A DNA stretch of 13,012 nucleotides from Desulfobacca acetoxidans (GTDB lineage Bacteria > Desulfobacterota > Desulfobaccia > Desulfobaccales > 0-14-0-80-60-11), in assembly GCA_022736495.1 (NCBI GenBank), contig DZCR01000092.1:1-13012 (forward strand), in the 5' to 3' direction. Made by a program: the position numbers and the translations under genes. How positions within the stretch are numbered: position 1 is the stretch's first letter; every line of letters begins with the position of its first letter. This document shows, in pieces, positions 6,346 through 12,961 of the stretch. The notes under the pieces were generated by a model. That model was not told the DNA's origin and ran no database searches. It was given only the letters and a program-made list of their open reading frames with translations.

Positions 6346-7178
6346 CCCTCGCGAAGATTTGCCTTGGCCCCGGCAACCAATGCTGCCTGGCGGACCCGGG
6401 GCCTCTCACCCTCAAAGCCCAAGACCGCGTGGTGGTAGAACATGAAACCGGCCTGAAGCTGGGCACCGTCGTGGGCGTCTATACTGACGTCGATCCCCAG
6501 ATGTCTTCGTCCCAGATGAAGGCCGTGGTGCGGCTGGCCACTTCCGAAGACCTGAACCAGGAAGAGCATAACCGGCTGCTGGAACAGCGGGCCCTGGAAT
6601 TTTGCCAGAAACGGGTGGAGAGCCACCGGCTGCCTATTTACCTGGTAAAGGTGGAATGTCTGTTCGACGCCTCCAAGATCATTTTCTATTTCACCGCCCC
6701 CGGGCGGGTGGACTTTCGGGAGCTGGTCAAGGACCTGGTCCAGGAATTCCGCACCCGCATCGAATTGCGCCAGATCGGGGTGCGCCACCGGGCCAAGATG
6801 GTGGGTGGTCTGGGCATCTGCGGGCGGGGCCTGTGCTGCGCCCACTTTCTCCGGGATTTCGAGCCGGTAAGCGTGCGCATGGCCAAAGAACAACAGCTCA
6901 GCCTCAACCCCAACAAAATCTCCGGCATCTGCGGCCGCCTGATGTGCTGCCTCACCTACGAATACTCCTCCTACCAGGAGCTCAGGAAATCTCTGCCCAA
7001 GGTGGGCAAACGCCTCCAGGCCCCCGAGGGGGAAGGCAAGATCATCCGCTACAATTTTATCCGGGAAACCGTGACCTTAGAGATGGAAGACCGGCGGGAA
7101 TTGGAATTTACCCTCGTCGAACTGGGTATCGGCGACAGCGGGCCGCCAGCGCCGGTGAAGGCGGAATCCGAGGAATAA
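6342..7178 (+). CDS. ricT: PSP1-domain Fe-S protein RicT (YaaT family)
   Basis: A 278-residue PSP1-domain protein. In Bacillus subtilis RicT (YaaT) works with RicA and RicF as an Fe-S-bearing complex that directs RNase Y processing of mRNAs; in deltaproteobacteria the role is not established. The PSP1 region spans about 60-150 (VRLATSEDLNQEEHNRLLEQ onward, then GVRHRAKMVGG). The family's cysteine signatures are present: GICGRGLCC (C160, C165, C166) and GICGRLMCC (C197, C202, C203), plus N-terminal C7, C14, C15. The C-terminal part (from about 218, KVGKRL) looks like a small beta-barrel. The start codon overlaps the holB stop (ATGA). A holB-ricT pairing is also seen in Firmicutes, which supports the call. 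The next gene begins 57 bp downstream. Confidence 0.9.
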   Translation: MTLAKICLGPGNQCCLADPGPLTLKAQDRVVVEHETGLKLGTVVGVYTDVDPQMSSSQMKAVVRLATSEDLNQEEHNRLLEQRALEFCQKRVESHRLPIYLVKVECLFDASKIIFYFTAPGRVDFRELVKDLVQEFRTRIELRQIGVRHRAKMVGGLGICGRGLCCAHFLRDFEPVSVRMAKEQQLSLNPNKISGICGRLMCCLTYEYSSYQELRKSLPKVGKRLQAPEGEGKIIRYNFIRETVTLEMEDRRELEFTLVELGIGDSGPPAPVKAESEE

Positions 7179-7235
7179 CGAGGTTCGACCCCGCCATCGC
7201 CGCAGCTTTGTGGGGTTGGGCCAAAGAGGGCCGAG

Positions 7236-7940
7236 ATGGACGACGTCGATAGGACCCTGGACGCGTTAAAATTCCACATCAAGAAAGAAATCGTCGACAA
7301 TTATTTTGCCGACCGGGTCTACCTGGAAGAGGATACGGAAGCCCTGCACCAAGAAGTCCAGGGCTACGCCAAGGACCTGGACATATTGCGCAAGCGCTTC
7401 ATGGCCCTGTACCACGCCTTGGGCTCCAAGGAAGCCTGCGCCCTGCTGATGGACGTTTTGAAAATCGAGGCCTGGCCGTTTTATCCGGAGTACTGCGCCC
7501 TCCCGTCCCGGGAGCAGGCGGACCTGTGCAGAGATTGCCGCCCCCGCGGCCTCACCGCTTACCGCCGCTTCCGCAACCAGATTTTTGACCTATATGAGCG
7601 CCTGCAGCAGGAAAGTGTTAAGCTCAGCGAGGCCTACGCCAAGATCCAGACGCATCTCAAACTCCTCAACGAAGACATCAACAAGTTTAATCTCTCCTAT
7701 GATTTCGGTCTGATTGCGGCCCAGATCGAGGCCTTGGACGGCGGCCGGGATGAATCCATGTCCGGAGGCCTGTTCGCCCCGGAGCGGGAAGAGCTCTCTA
7801 CCCGTATGCGCTTCAAGCGCCGGCAGTTGACCGACGAGGAGGTGCCGCCGGTGCCGGTCCTGCCGCCCCTGAAGGAGATCCAGCGGAAACTGGATAGCCT
7901 GGTAAGCAAAATTTATCTCCCGGAGTTCTGTTGCGGATGA
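7236..7940 (+). CDS. Uncharacterised helical protein of the holB-ricT operon
   Basis: A 234-residue soluble protein with no recognised family. It is strongly helical: residues about 1-60 and 108-165 look like amphipathic or coiled-coil helices. Between them lies a cysteine cluster C87-x10-C98-x2-C101 (with C68 nearby), and the chain ends with FCCG (C232, C233), so metal or Fe-S binding is possible. A Pro-rich linker (about 204-211, VPPVPVLPP) precedes a last helix. The start is supported by GAGGG (7226-7230), 5 nt before the ATG. It follows ricT by 57 bp with no visible terminator and shares the operon's GC-rich codon use. In Firmicutes the corresponding third gene is yabA, but no YabA signature is visible here. 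A RicT-linked role is suggested only by position. Confidence 0.7.
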   Translation: MDDVDRTLDALKFHIKKEIVDNYFADRVYLEEDTEALHQEVQGYAKDLDILRKRFMALYHALGSKEACALLMDVLKIEAWPFYPEYCALPSREQADLCRDCRPRGLTAYRRFRNQIFDLYERLQQESVKLSEAYAKIQTHLKLLNEDINKFNLSYDFGLIAAQIEALDGGRDESMSGGLFAPEREELSTRMRFKRRQLTDEEVPPVPVLPPLKEIQRKLDSLVSKIYLPEFCCG

Positions 7941-8018
7941 GCACGCGCGTTCTTGTACGGCTAAAAAAGACAAGCCCGGATGGGAGGCACGCGCTTCAAA
8001 CCAAAGGAGGGTAACACC

Positions 8019-8672
8019 ATGGTGGGCAGGGTCATGCGTTTCCTGGCGATCGCCGTGATCGGCTGCGGTCTGTTAGGCTGCGCTAATTATTATAGCGTCA
8101 AAGTCAACGGCTACACCAGTCCCGGCACCACCGGGGAGATCAAGCCCGGGGGCACCTTTTTTGTCATGGAAAATAAAGAGGCCAAAAATCCTCTGTTGGA
8201 GCAGGAAATCAGGGGTAAAATTACCCGGCTCCTGGAGGTGCGAGGCCATCCCGTCACCACTAAATTCGATAAGGCCGATTATTACCTGTTCTTCAGCTAC
8301 GGCATGGGGGAGCCGCGCAACGTCACCGTGGTCACGCCGGATTACGGCTGGGGCTGGGGGGTGGGGTTCGGCGGCCCCGGCTGGTACTCCATGAGCGGGC
8401 CTTGGGTGACCTATGCGCCGTCCGCCACCACCACCACGTATGACCGCTGGCTCTTGATCAATGTGGTGGATGGCCCCGCCTACCGGGCTGACAAGACGTC
8501 GCGCCCCGTGTGGGTGGGGGAAGCCAAGAGCCTCGGCGCCTCCTCGGACCTCCGGTTGGTGCTCAACTATTTGCTCGTGGCGGATTTTAACCAGTTCGGC
8601 AAAAACACCGGCAAGGCCGTAACTGTGGATTTGAAGCAGAACGATCCCGCGGTCTTTTCTCTTACCCATTAA
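8019..8672 (+). CDS. DUF4136-like lipoprotein
   Basis: A 217-residue probable lipoprotein. The start at 8019 is chosen because AAAGGAGG (8003-8010) lies 8 nt upstream; the frame is open 13 codons further, but that start would place the Shine-Dalgarno sequence inside the gene. The N-terminus is a signal peptide with lipobox LLGC, predicting lipidation at C21 and, because the +2 residue is Ala, outer-membrane sorting under the E. coli rule. The mature part shows the pattern of the DUF4136 family: an N-terminal strand (YYSVKVNG), a KITRLLEVRGH helix, the ADYYLFFSYGMG strand, a Gly/Trp-rich turn (YGWGWGVGFGGPGW) and a C-terminal half ending in a hydrophobic helix (LRLVLNYLLVADF). The family's function is unknown. 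It lies 78 bp after the holB operon and 24 bp before the YihY gene. Confidence 0.75.
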   Translation: MVGRVMRFLAIAVIGCGLLGCANYYSVKVNGYTSPGTTGEIKPGGTFFVMENKEAKNPLLEQEIRGKITRLLEVRGHPVTTKFDKADYYLFFSYGMGEPRNVTVVTPDYGWGWGVGFGGPGWYSMSGPWVTYAPSATTTTYDRWLLINVVDGPAYRADKTSRPVWVGEAKSLGASSDLRLVLNYLLVADFNQFGKNTGKAVTVDLKQNDPAVFSLTH

Positions 8673-8696
8673 CGGGGAATCGGGACAGGATAGCCA

Positions 8697-10043
8697 TTGG
8701 GCAACTTGGTAACCGAGTTTCAGGATTTTTTCCGGCAGCGCCTCTGGCAGGATGAGGGCCGCGGGCCGTGGGAACTCCTGGCCTTGAAATGTCTGCGGGT
8801 CCCGGTCCTGGCAGGTCGCGGCCTCATTCGCAACCAATCCCTGGTGCGTTCCTCGTCGCTGGCCTATGCCACCATTTTAGGCTTCATCCCGCTGTTCGCC
8901 CTGCTCTTTGCCATCTTGCAAGCCATCGGCGTCCCGCGCCTGATCGCCACTTACACACTGGAGCACCTGGCGCCGGGGTCTCGGGAATTCGCCACCGAGA
9001 TCCTGCAATATATCGAATCCACCCGGGTGACCTCTCTGGGGGTTTTCGGGGTGGTGGCGCTGCTCATGGACCTGGTGATCGTCATGACCAACGTGGAGAA
9101 GGCCTTCAACAAGACCTGGCATATCTCCCGGACCCGCCCCTGGAGCCGCAAGGTCAGCGATTACCTGAGCATCTTCCTGATCTTCCCCATCCTGATGGCC
9201 GCGGCCCTGACGTTATCCACCTCCTTTTTAGGGATTCAGCACGTCATCCAGTTTTTGTCCGGCATCATGCCGGCCATCTTCTTTACCGCCACCCGGTGGC
9301 TGGTCTCCCTGGGCCTGCTGTGGTTTGCCTTTATCTTCATCTACCTGGTTATGGTCAACACCAGGGTCAATTTCTGGTCCGCCGTGCTGGGGGGTGTTGT
9401 CGGGGGCACGGTCTGGCAGGTGGCCCAATGGATCTTTACCGCCATTCAAGGCGGCGCCGCCTACTACAACGCCATTTATGGGGCCCTGTATAATCTCCTC
9501 TTCCTGTTTATCTGGCTGTTTTGGTGCTGGATGATCCTGTTGTTCGGCACCGAAATCGCCTTCGCCCACCAGAACCTGGATTGCCTTACCGAGGAACGGC
9601 GCCACCCAACCCCGCCAGAACCGGTGGACGAATACCTCTGTCTGGCCGCTTTGGTGAGCATCGGGGCCCGGTTCTGGCGGCGGCAGCCCCCTTTGTCCCT
9701 GGACGAACTGAGCCAGATTCTACCCCGGCACAACAACCTGCCCCAGCAGGTTACCCGGGCGCTCCAGAAGTGCAATTTGGTGGTGGAGGTAACCCCGGAC
9801 CGCTCCAAGTCATCCCCCCGGTTTCTCCCCAACCTGCCCCTGGACCAGGTCACCGTCAAGGAAGTGCTGGATTGCCTGCGGGTGTCCCGGAGCGACGCCC
9901 TGGACACGGCTCTGGCCGCCGAGCCTCGCCTGGTGCAGCTCTTGCAGCCTCTGGTGGAGGCCTCCTGCCCCTCCGGCTGGCAGTCTCTCACCGTCCAGAG
10001 TCTGGTGGAGTCTTACACTGCGGACGAATCGCAGAGGCCATAG
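8697..10043 (+). CDS. YihY/BrkB-family inner-membrane protein
   Basis: A 448-residue polytopic membrane protein of the YihY/virulence factor BrkB family, once misnamed RNase BN. Six likely transmembrane segments are visible near residues 56-78, 112-131, 155-177, 199-221, 226-249 and 263-289. Typical family sequence includes SSSLAYATILGFIPL, FNKTWHISRTRPW and the GGAAYYNAIYGAL loop. After about 300 a soluble tail of about 145 residues looks like a winged helix (LSLDELSQILPRH...VTRALQKCNLV). Function in the family is unsettled; envelope or transport roles have been proposed. The start is TTG at 8697 with AGGA (8687-8690) 6 nt upstream; no ATG lies nearby in frame. It follows the lipoprotein gene by 24 bp, so co-transcription is likely. 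Confidence 0.9.
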   Translation: MGNLVTEFQDFFRQRLWQDEGRGPWELLALKCLRVPVLAGRGLIRNQSLVRSSSLAYATILGFIPLFALLFAILQAIGVPRLIATYTLEHLAPGSREFATEILQYIESTRVTSLGVFGVVALLMDLVIVMTNVEKAFNKTWHISRTRPWSRKVSDYLSIFLIFPILMAAALTLSTSFLGIQHVIQFLSGIMPAIFFTATRWLVSLGLLWFAFIFIYLVMVNTRVNFWSAVLGGVVGGTVWQVAQWIFTAIQGGAAYYNAIYGALYNLLFLFIWLFWCWMILLFGTEIAFAHQNLDCLTEERRHPTPPEPVDEYLCLAALVSIGARFWRRQPPLSLDELSQILPRHNNLPQQVTRALQKCNLVVEVTPDRSKSSPRFLPNLPLDQVTVKEVLDCLRVSRSDALDTALAAEPRLVQLLQPLVEASCPSGWQSLTVQSLVESYTADESQRP

Positions 10044-10095
10044 TTGGGGTTAACCGGGCGACAGCCTCATGATAAAGTCAACGGGTTGAGGGGAC

Positions 10096-10124
10096 GGGCG
10101 ATGACGCCCAAGCGCAACTCGCTT
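10096..10124. repeat. Two adjacent small hairpins after the YihY gene
   Basis: GGGCG-ATGA-CGCCC (10096-10109) and AAGCG-CAACT-CGCTT (10110-10124) are perfect 5-bp stems placed end to end, about 50 bp after the YihY stop. No T-run follows, so this is not a canonical terminator. The second hairpin runs into the dispersed repeat starting at 10123. Confidence 0.3.
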
Positions 10125-10178
10125 GCCAAAAGTTCTTTCCTTCTATTTCCCTTCCCTTGCGAGGCTAAGGTGAGGGGG
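10123..10178 (+). repeat. Dispersed intergenic repeat, copy 1
   Basis: Begins TTGCCAAAAGTTC (10123-10135), continues through a C/T-rich stretch and ends CTAAGGTGAGGGGG. The reverse complement of the window's right end (12961 down to about 12901) reads TTGCCAAAAGTCC, a C/T-rich stretch and CCAGGGTGAGGGG, so the two are diverged copies of one element in opposite orientation. This copy has lost most of the central stem seen in the other. Confidence 0.6.
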
Positions 10179-10225
10179 AAGAAGAAACAACTTTAGTACA
10201 ATTAAGATATTGAGGATGAAGCGAC

Positions 10226-10459
10226 ATGAAACCGCCAGTCAACTATCGGGAGCGCTCCCTGAAGATTCACGGGATGGTTTGCGCCAAGTGCGGCCGGGAA
10301 TTCACCCAGAGAAACCGGCAGCTCTTAACCGTGCATCACAAGGACGGGAATCACCTCAATAATCCCCTGGACGGCTCCAATTGGGAAAATCTCTGTGTCT
10401 ATTGCCACGAAGACGAACACAGCCGGCAACTTTTGGGGGATTATCTCGGCAAGGAGTAG
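10226..10459 (+). CDS. yajD: YajD-type HNH nuclease family protein
   Basis: A 77-residue protein matching the HNH core of E. coli YajD from memory: YRERSLKIHGMVCAKCGREF, LTVHHKDGNHLNNPLDGSNWENLC and CHEDEH align with the YajD core. Two zinc-binding pairs, C19-x2-C22 and C57-x2-C60, frame the HH (37-38) and the distal H61/H65 expected of an HNH/beta-beta-alpha-metal site. It is shorter than E. coli YajD (about 115 aa), lacking the C-terminal tail. The biological substrate of this family is not established, and small stand-alone HNH proteins occur both as housekeeping genes and in mobile DNA. GAGGA (10212-10216) precedes the ATG. The next gene starts 2 bp after the stop and takes its Shine-Dalgarno AAGGAG from this gene's last codons, so the pair is coupled. 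Confidence 0.85.
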   Translation: MKPPVNYRERSLKIHGMVCAKCGREFTQRNRQLLTVHHKDGNHLNNPLDGSNWENLCVYCHEDEHSRQLLGDYLGKE

Positions 10460-10461
10460 GC

Positions 10462-10899
10462 ATGAAACCGAAATTTTGGCAGGTAGTCTTTCTGGCGGCA
10501 GCGCTGGCACCGGCCCTCACCGGACCGGCCTGGACCCAGGATGACGCCACCCTCTCCAAGAAGATGGTGGAGAGCTACGACTTATTGGAGGCCGGCAAAC
10601 TGGCCCAGGCCCAGGCACTTTACCAAGAGATTCTGCAACAGGACCCAGGCAATCCTCTGGCCATGAATAATCTCGGGGCCATTGAGGTCAAAAAGCGCAA
10701 CTACCAGGAGGCCCTGAAATACCTGAAACAGGCCCTCCCCCGGGCTCAAGGGTATAAAATCAGGGTCAACCAGGTGTGCGCCATGGACGGTATCTGCCTG
10801 GCCTTTCGCCCCCTGCAGGAAGTTTACGGGGACACGGAGCTCCTGCCCCTGATCAGATTTAATATCGATATGGTCAAGGCCCGGCTCGCCACCCGGTAA
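10462..10899 (+). CDS. Small exported TPR protein
   Basis: A 145-residue protein. The start at 10462 is chosen because AAGGAG (10451-10456) is 5 nt upstream and the first 25 residues then form a signal peptide: MKPK, a hydrophobic core 6-20, and cleavage near AWT/QDD. The frame is open further upstream only through the HNH gene. Residues about 31-64 and 65-98 are two TPR units (LLEAGKLAQAQALYQEILQQDP; NNLGAIEVKKRNYQEALKYLKQAL). After them C106-x5-C112 could form a disulfide in the periplasm, followed by a capping helix. It is probably a periplasmic interaction module; partner unknown. It is coupled to the HNH gene (2-bp gap) and converges on the minus-strand TPR gene with only 14 bp between the stops and no visible terminator. 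Confidence 0.75.
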   Translation: MKPKFWQVVFLAAALAPALTGPAWTQDDATLSKKMVESYDLLEAGKLAQAQALYQEILQQDPGNPLAMNNLGAIEVKKRNYQEALKYLKQALPRAQGYKIRVNQVCAMDGICLAFRPLQEVYGDTELLPLIRFNIDMVKARLATR

Positions 10900-10913
10900 G
10901 GAAACCGTGCCCG

Positions 10914-11594
10914 CTACTTCTTGGCTGCGGCCTCGTCCGCGGCCAGTTTCTCCTGGATAAACGCGGCCATGGTGGCGTCTGGGGGCTTTTCCAAGAGCTT
11001 GCGCCAGTAGATTGCGGCCTCCCGGGGTTCTTTGGCCAGGTCATAGAGCAGGGCCAGCCGGTGAATAACCTCAGTCTTCATGGGGCCATAGGCCTGGTCC
11101 ACAATGGGCTTCAGCACCTCGGCCGCCTTTTTGTTATCGCCCAGGCCTTCGTAGCAATAACTGAGACTTTCAACAATCAGGTTATTCCAGGCCGGGTCGC
11201 GGCTGTCCAACAGCGACTCATAGGCCTTGGCAGCCTCGCGGTACTGCTTGAGCTGGTAAAGCAGATTAGCGCGCAGGAGTTGCGCTTCCCGGGCTGCGGG
11301 GGTGCCGGGATATTCCTTGATGAATTTTTCCAGGTCAGCGGCCGCGGTCGCAGCCGGGATATTGAGCTCGATCTTGGGGGTCACCTGGGCTAAGGCCGCG
11401 GCGGCCTTTTCGTCCCGGCCCGCCTGCATCCTGGCGCTAATCAGCCAGGCGCCCAGGCCCACGGCGAGCACCACAAGCGCCAATACGAGCCACTTCGCAT
11501 AGGGTTTTACCTGTTCCAACCAGAGCTGGGCCCACTCTTTCAATCCTTCCGGGCTGTCAATGGCTAGGCGGCGCTTGGGGGTTATTTTGGCCAT
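10914..11594 (-). CDS. Membrane-anchored TPR protein, YfgM-like
   Basis: A 226-residue protein. The N-terminus is cytosolic and basic (MAKITPKRRL), followed by an amphipathic stretch (18-34) and one transmembrane helix about 35-53 (WLVLALVVLAVGLGAWLIS). The rest is a TPR-like helical region; units near 81-115, 116-150 and 151-195 are visible (LEKFIKEYPGTPAAREAQLLRANLLYQL is typical). This matches the YfgM/TPR_21 architecture; in E. coli YfgM is an ancillary subunit of the SecYEG translocon working with periplasmic chaperones. The topology places the TPR part in the periplasm. AGGAG (complement of 11601-11605), 6 nt upstream of the ATG, supports the start. Family membership beyond the architecture is an inference, so no gene symbol is given. 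Confidence 0.7.
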   Translation of the reverse strand: MAKITPKRRLAIDSPEGLKEWAQLWLEQVKPYAKWLVLALVVLAVGLGAWLISARMQAGRDEKAAAALAQVTPKIELNIPAATAAADLEKFIKEYPGTPAAREAQLLRANLLYQLKQYREAAKAYESLLDSRDPAWNNLIVESLSYCYEGLGDNKKAAEVLKPIVDQAYGPMKTEVIHRLALLYDLAKEPREAAIYWRKLLEKPPDATMAAFIQEKLAADEAAAKK

Positions 11595-11643
11595 GCATGT
11601 CTCCTAATAATTTTGGTCTCACTTCTGATAGGTTCTCAAGTCG

Positions 11644-12297
11644 TCATTGCATATCGGTTCTTATATCTTCAATTCCTAATTTTTGGAAAACCTTTTTCAA
11701 AGAGGTTTTAACATACCTTTGACTATTAAGATCATGCGGGCCTACTCCAATAAACGAAGAAGATATAAGAGCGTAGAAGTCTGCTCCGAAATAAAATAAA
11801 TTCTCCATAACGTCAAACGAAGGAAGATTATCTATGCTAACCTCATACTGACTATGAGCGGCTTTTTTATTTCTGAAGTTTTTAAAGCGATCTAACTCAA
11901 TTTGATATCTTTTTCGATATTTCTTGATAGTTGATTCTATCGCAGAAATCGGGTCATCCATAATTAGTGGACCATTATATTTTTGAATGAAGGCCTTAAG
12001 CTTGGCATTATCTAATATCGTTCTGACATCTTTAGGAAGATTACGGAAAACTCCATGAATAGAATTAAGTTCATGTTTTCCCTCGTGTTCATAGATCTTG
12101 CAGATGCTTAATGCAATAGATTCAATAACAAGCTGTCTCAGATGCCCAAAAAAACTTACTCCAATTCCTCTTTGCTTAATGCCATCCACATTAACGGAGA
12201 CTAAACAGAAGATATCTAAATCTTGGCGCAACCTATGCAGAAGTTTTACAAGACCAATGTTTTTGTAGTCAATAGATGTACTTATGAGTGTATTCAT
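11644..12297 (-). CDS. HEPN-like (AbiU2-type?) putative ribonuclease / defence protein
   Basis: A 217-residue, mostly helical soluble protein in a strongly AT-rich gene (about one third GC by eye, versus about 60% around it), indicating recent transfer. The key motif is FRNKKAAHSQY (141-151), where R142 followed by Asn and H148 fits the R-x4-6-H signature of HEPN ribonucleases. The preceding helices (HLRQLVIESIALSICKIYE, 52-70; ELNSIHGVF, 76-84) resemble the AbiU2-type HEPN fold from memory. HEPN proteins are commonly RNA-cleaving toxins or abortive-infection effectors. No nucleotidyltransferase, antitoxin or other defence gene adjoins it, so a role alone or in trans is inferred. It sits between the YfgM-like gene and tsaE, both minus strand. 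The ATG at 12297 has a weak AAGG site. No membrane segment. Confidence 0.6.
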   Translation of the reverse strand: MNTLISTSIDYKNIGLVKLLHRLRQDLDIFCLVSVNVDGIKQRGIGVSFFGHLRQLVIESIALSICKIYEHEGKHELNSIHGVFRNLPKDVRTILDNAKLKAFIQKYNGPLIMDDPISAIESTIKKYRKRYQIELDRFKNFRNKKAAHSQYEVSIDNLPSFDVMENLFYFGADFYALISSSFIGVGPHDLNSQRYVKTSLKKVFQKLGIEDIRTDMQ

Positions 12298-12325
12298 CTA
12301 AATAACCTTACTATAGTTCAGTAGA

Positions 12326-12355
12326 GGGGCCTTTGTGCCCCCGCTGAGGGCGCAC
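12326..12355. terminator. Hairpins between tsaE and the HEPN-like gene
   Basis: Two overlapping, mutually exclusive stems are possible: GGGGC (12326-12330) / GCCCC (12337-12341), and GTGC-C-CCC (12335-12342) / GGG-C-GCAC (12348-12355) with one C:C mismatch. They lie 33-62 bp beyond the tsaE stop, where a 3' structure would be expected, but no T-run in the minus-strand sense follows. It may instead mark the edge of the acquired HEPN segment. Confidence 0.3.
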
Positions 12356-12387
12356 ACATAGGTCCGCTACAATGCTTATTTTATCGA

Positions 12388-12858
12388 CTAGTCGGTAGTC
12401 GCCAACTCCTGCGATAGTTCCCAACTGCGTTCACCGTGGCCGGTAAAAGTCAACCGGCGGTCGTCTTCCCCGGTGATTTCCAGGCCGACTTCCAGGTAAT
12501 CTTCCGGGAGCAGCGGGGCCAGGCGCCGGGCCCATTCCACCGCCACCACCCGGTCCCCGGCGAGATATTCCTCCAGGTCCGGCAGCAGCTCCGGCGGCAG
12601 GTCTTCCAGGCGGTAGAGGTCCAGGTGCACCAAGGGAATGCGGCCGGGATACTCATGGGCCAGGGTGAAACTGGGGCTGGCGACCAAATCGGAAGGTATC
12701 TCCAAGCCTTGGGCCAGGCCGTGGACGAACTCGGTTTTGCCGCTGCCCAACTCGCCGTTCAAGGCCACCACATCCCCCGGGGCCAAAAGCGCTCCCAGCC
12801 GGGCCGCCAGGGCCCGGGTTTCTTCGGGACTATGGCTGACCCGATGGTAAGGCCTCAT
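12388..12858 (-). CDS. tsaE: tRNA threonylcarbamoyladenosine biosynthesis ATPase TsaE
   Basis: A 156-residue P-loop ATPase that works with TsaB and TsaD to make t6A at position 37 of ANN-decoding tRNAs, in the cytosol. Walker A is GELGSGKT (35-42). The switch segment SPSFTLAHEY (61-70), HLDLYRLED (78-86, D80) and VEWARRL (107-113, E108-W109) are all typical TsaE signatures. The start is set at 12858 (MRPYHRVSHSPEE), giving the usual length of about 150. The frame is open 23 codons further upstream, but that extension (Gly/Glu-rich) is the translation of the intergenic repeat at 12881-12961 and is not conserved protein. No other t6A genes are in the window. Its stop lies 91 bp from the start of the HEPN-like gene on the same strand. 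Confidence 0.93.
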   Translation of the reverse strand: MRPYHRVSHSPEETRALAARLGALLAPGDVVALNGELGSGKTEFVHGLAQGLEIPSDLVASPSFTLAHEYPGRIPLVHLDLYRLEDLPPELLPDLEEYLAGDRVVAVEWARRLAPLLPEDYLEVGLEITGEDDRRLTFTGHGERSWELSQELATTD

Positions 12859-12880
12859 CTCTAAAAACCTTTTATCCCCT

Positions 12881-12961
12881 TTGCCAAAAGATTTTTCCCA
12901 CCCCTCACCCTGGCCCTCTCCCCTCAAGGGGAGAGGGGAATAAGGGCAGGACTTTTGGCAA
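12881..12961 (-). repeat. Dispersed intergenic repeat, copy 2, with strong central hairpin
   Basis: Flanked by inverted 10-mers TTGCCAAAAG (12881-12890) and CTTTTGGCAA (12952-12961). The centre holds an 11-bp perfect stem CCCTCTCCCCT (12914-12924) / AGGGGAGAGGG (12927-12937). The class CCCTCACCCTNNCCCTCTCCC is, from memory, a widespread intergenic repeat. It lies directly upstream of tsaE, and its right part is the inverted homologue of 10123-10178. The bases after it, to 13012, include AAATCCCCCTAAATCCC, which looks like the start of another common C-rich repeat. Confidence 0.65.

Noticed and set aside
8073..8837. 254-codon minus-strand frame over the lipoprotein gene
   Set aside because: It is the antisense shadow of a gene with a clear lipobox and ribosome-binding site, and its translation is low-complexity.
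8697..10043. Calling the YihY protein ribonuclease BN
   Set aside because: That name came from a historical misassignment; true RNase BN/Z is a metallo-beta-lactamase-fold protein, and this is a six-helix membrane protein.
10381..10461. N-terminal extension of the small exported TPR protein
   Set aside because: It overlaps the HNH gene in another frame, has no ribosome-binding site and would bury the signal peptide; the start at 10462 has AAGGAG at proper spacing.
12859..12927. 23-codon N-terminal extension of TsaE
   Set aside because: It translates the dispersed repeat (Gly/Glu-rich) and lies outside the conserved TsaE length.
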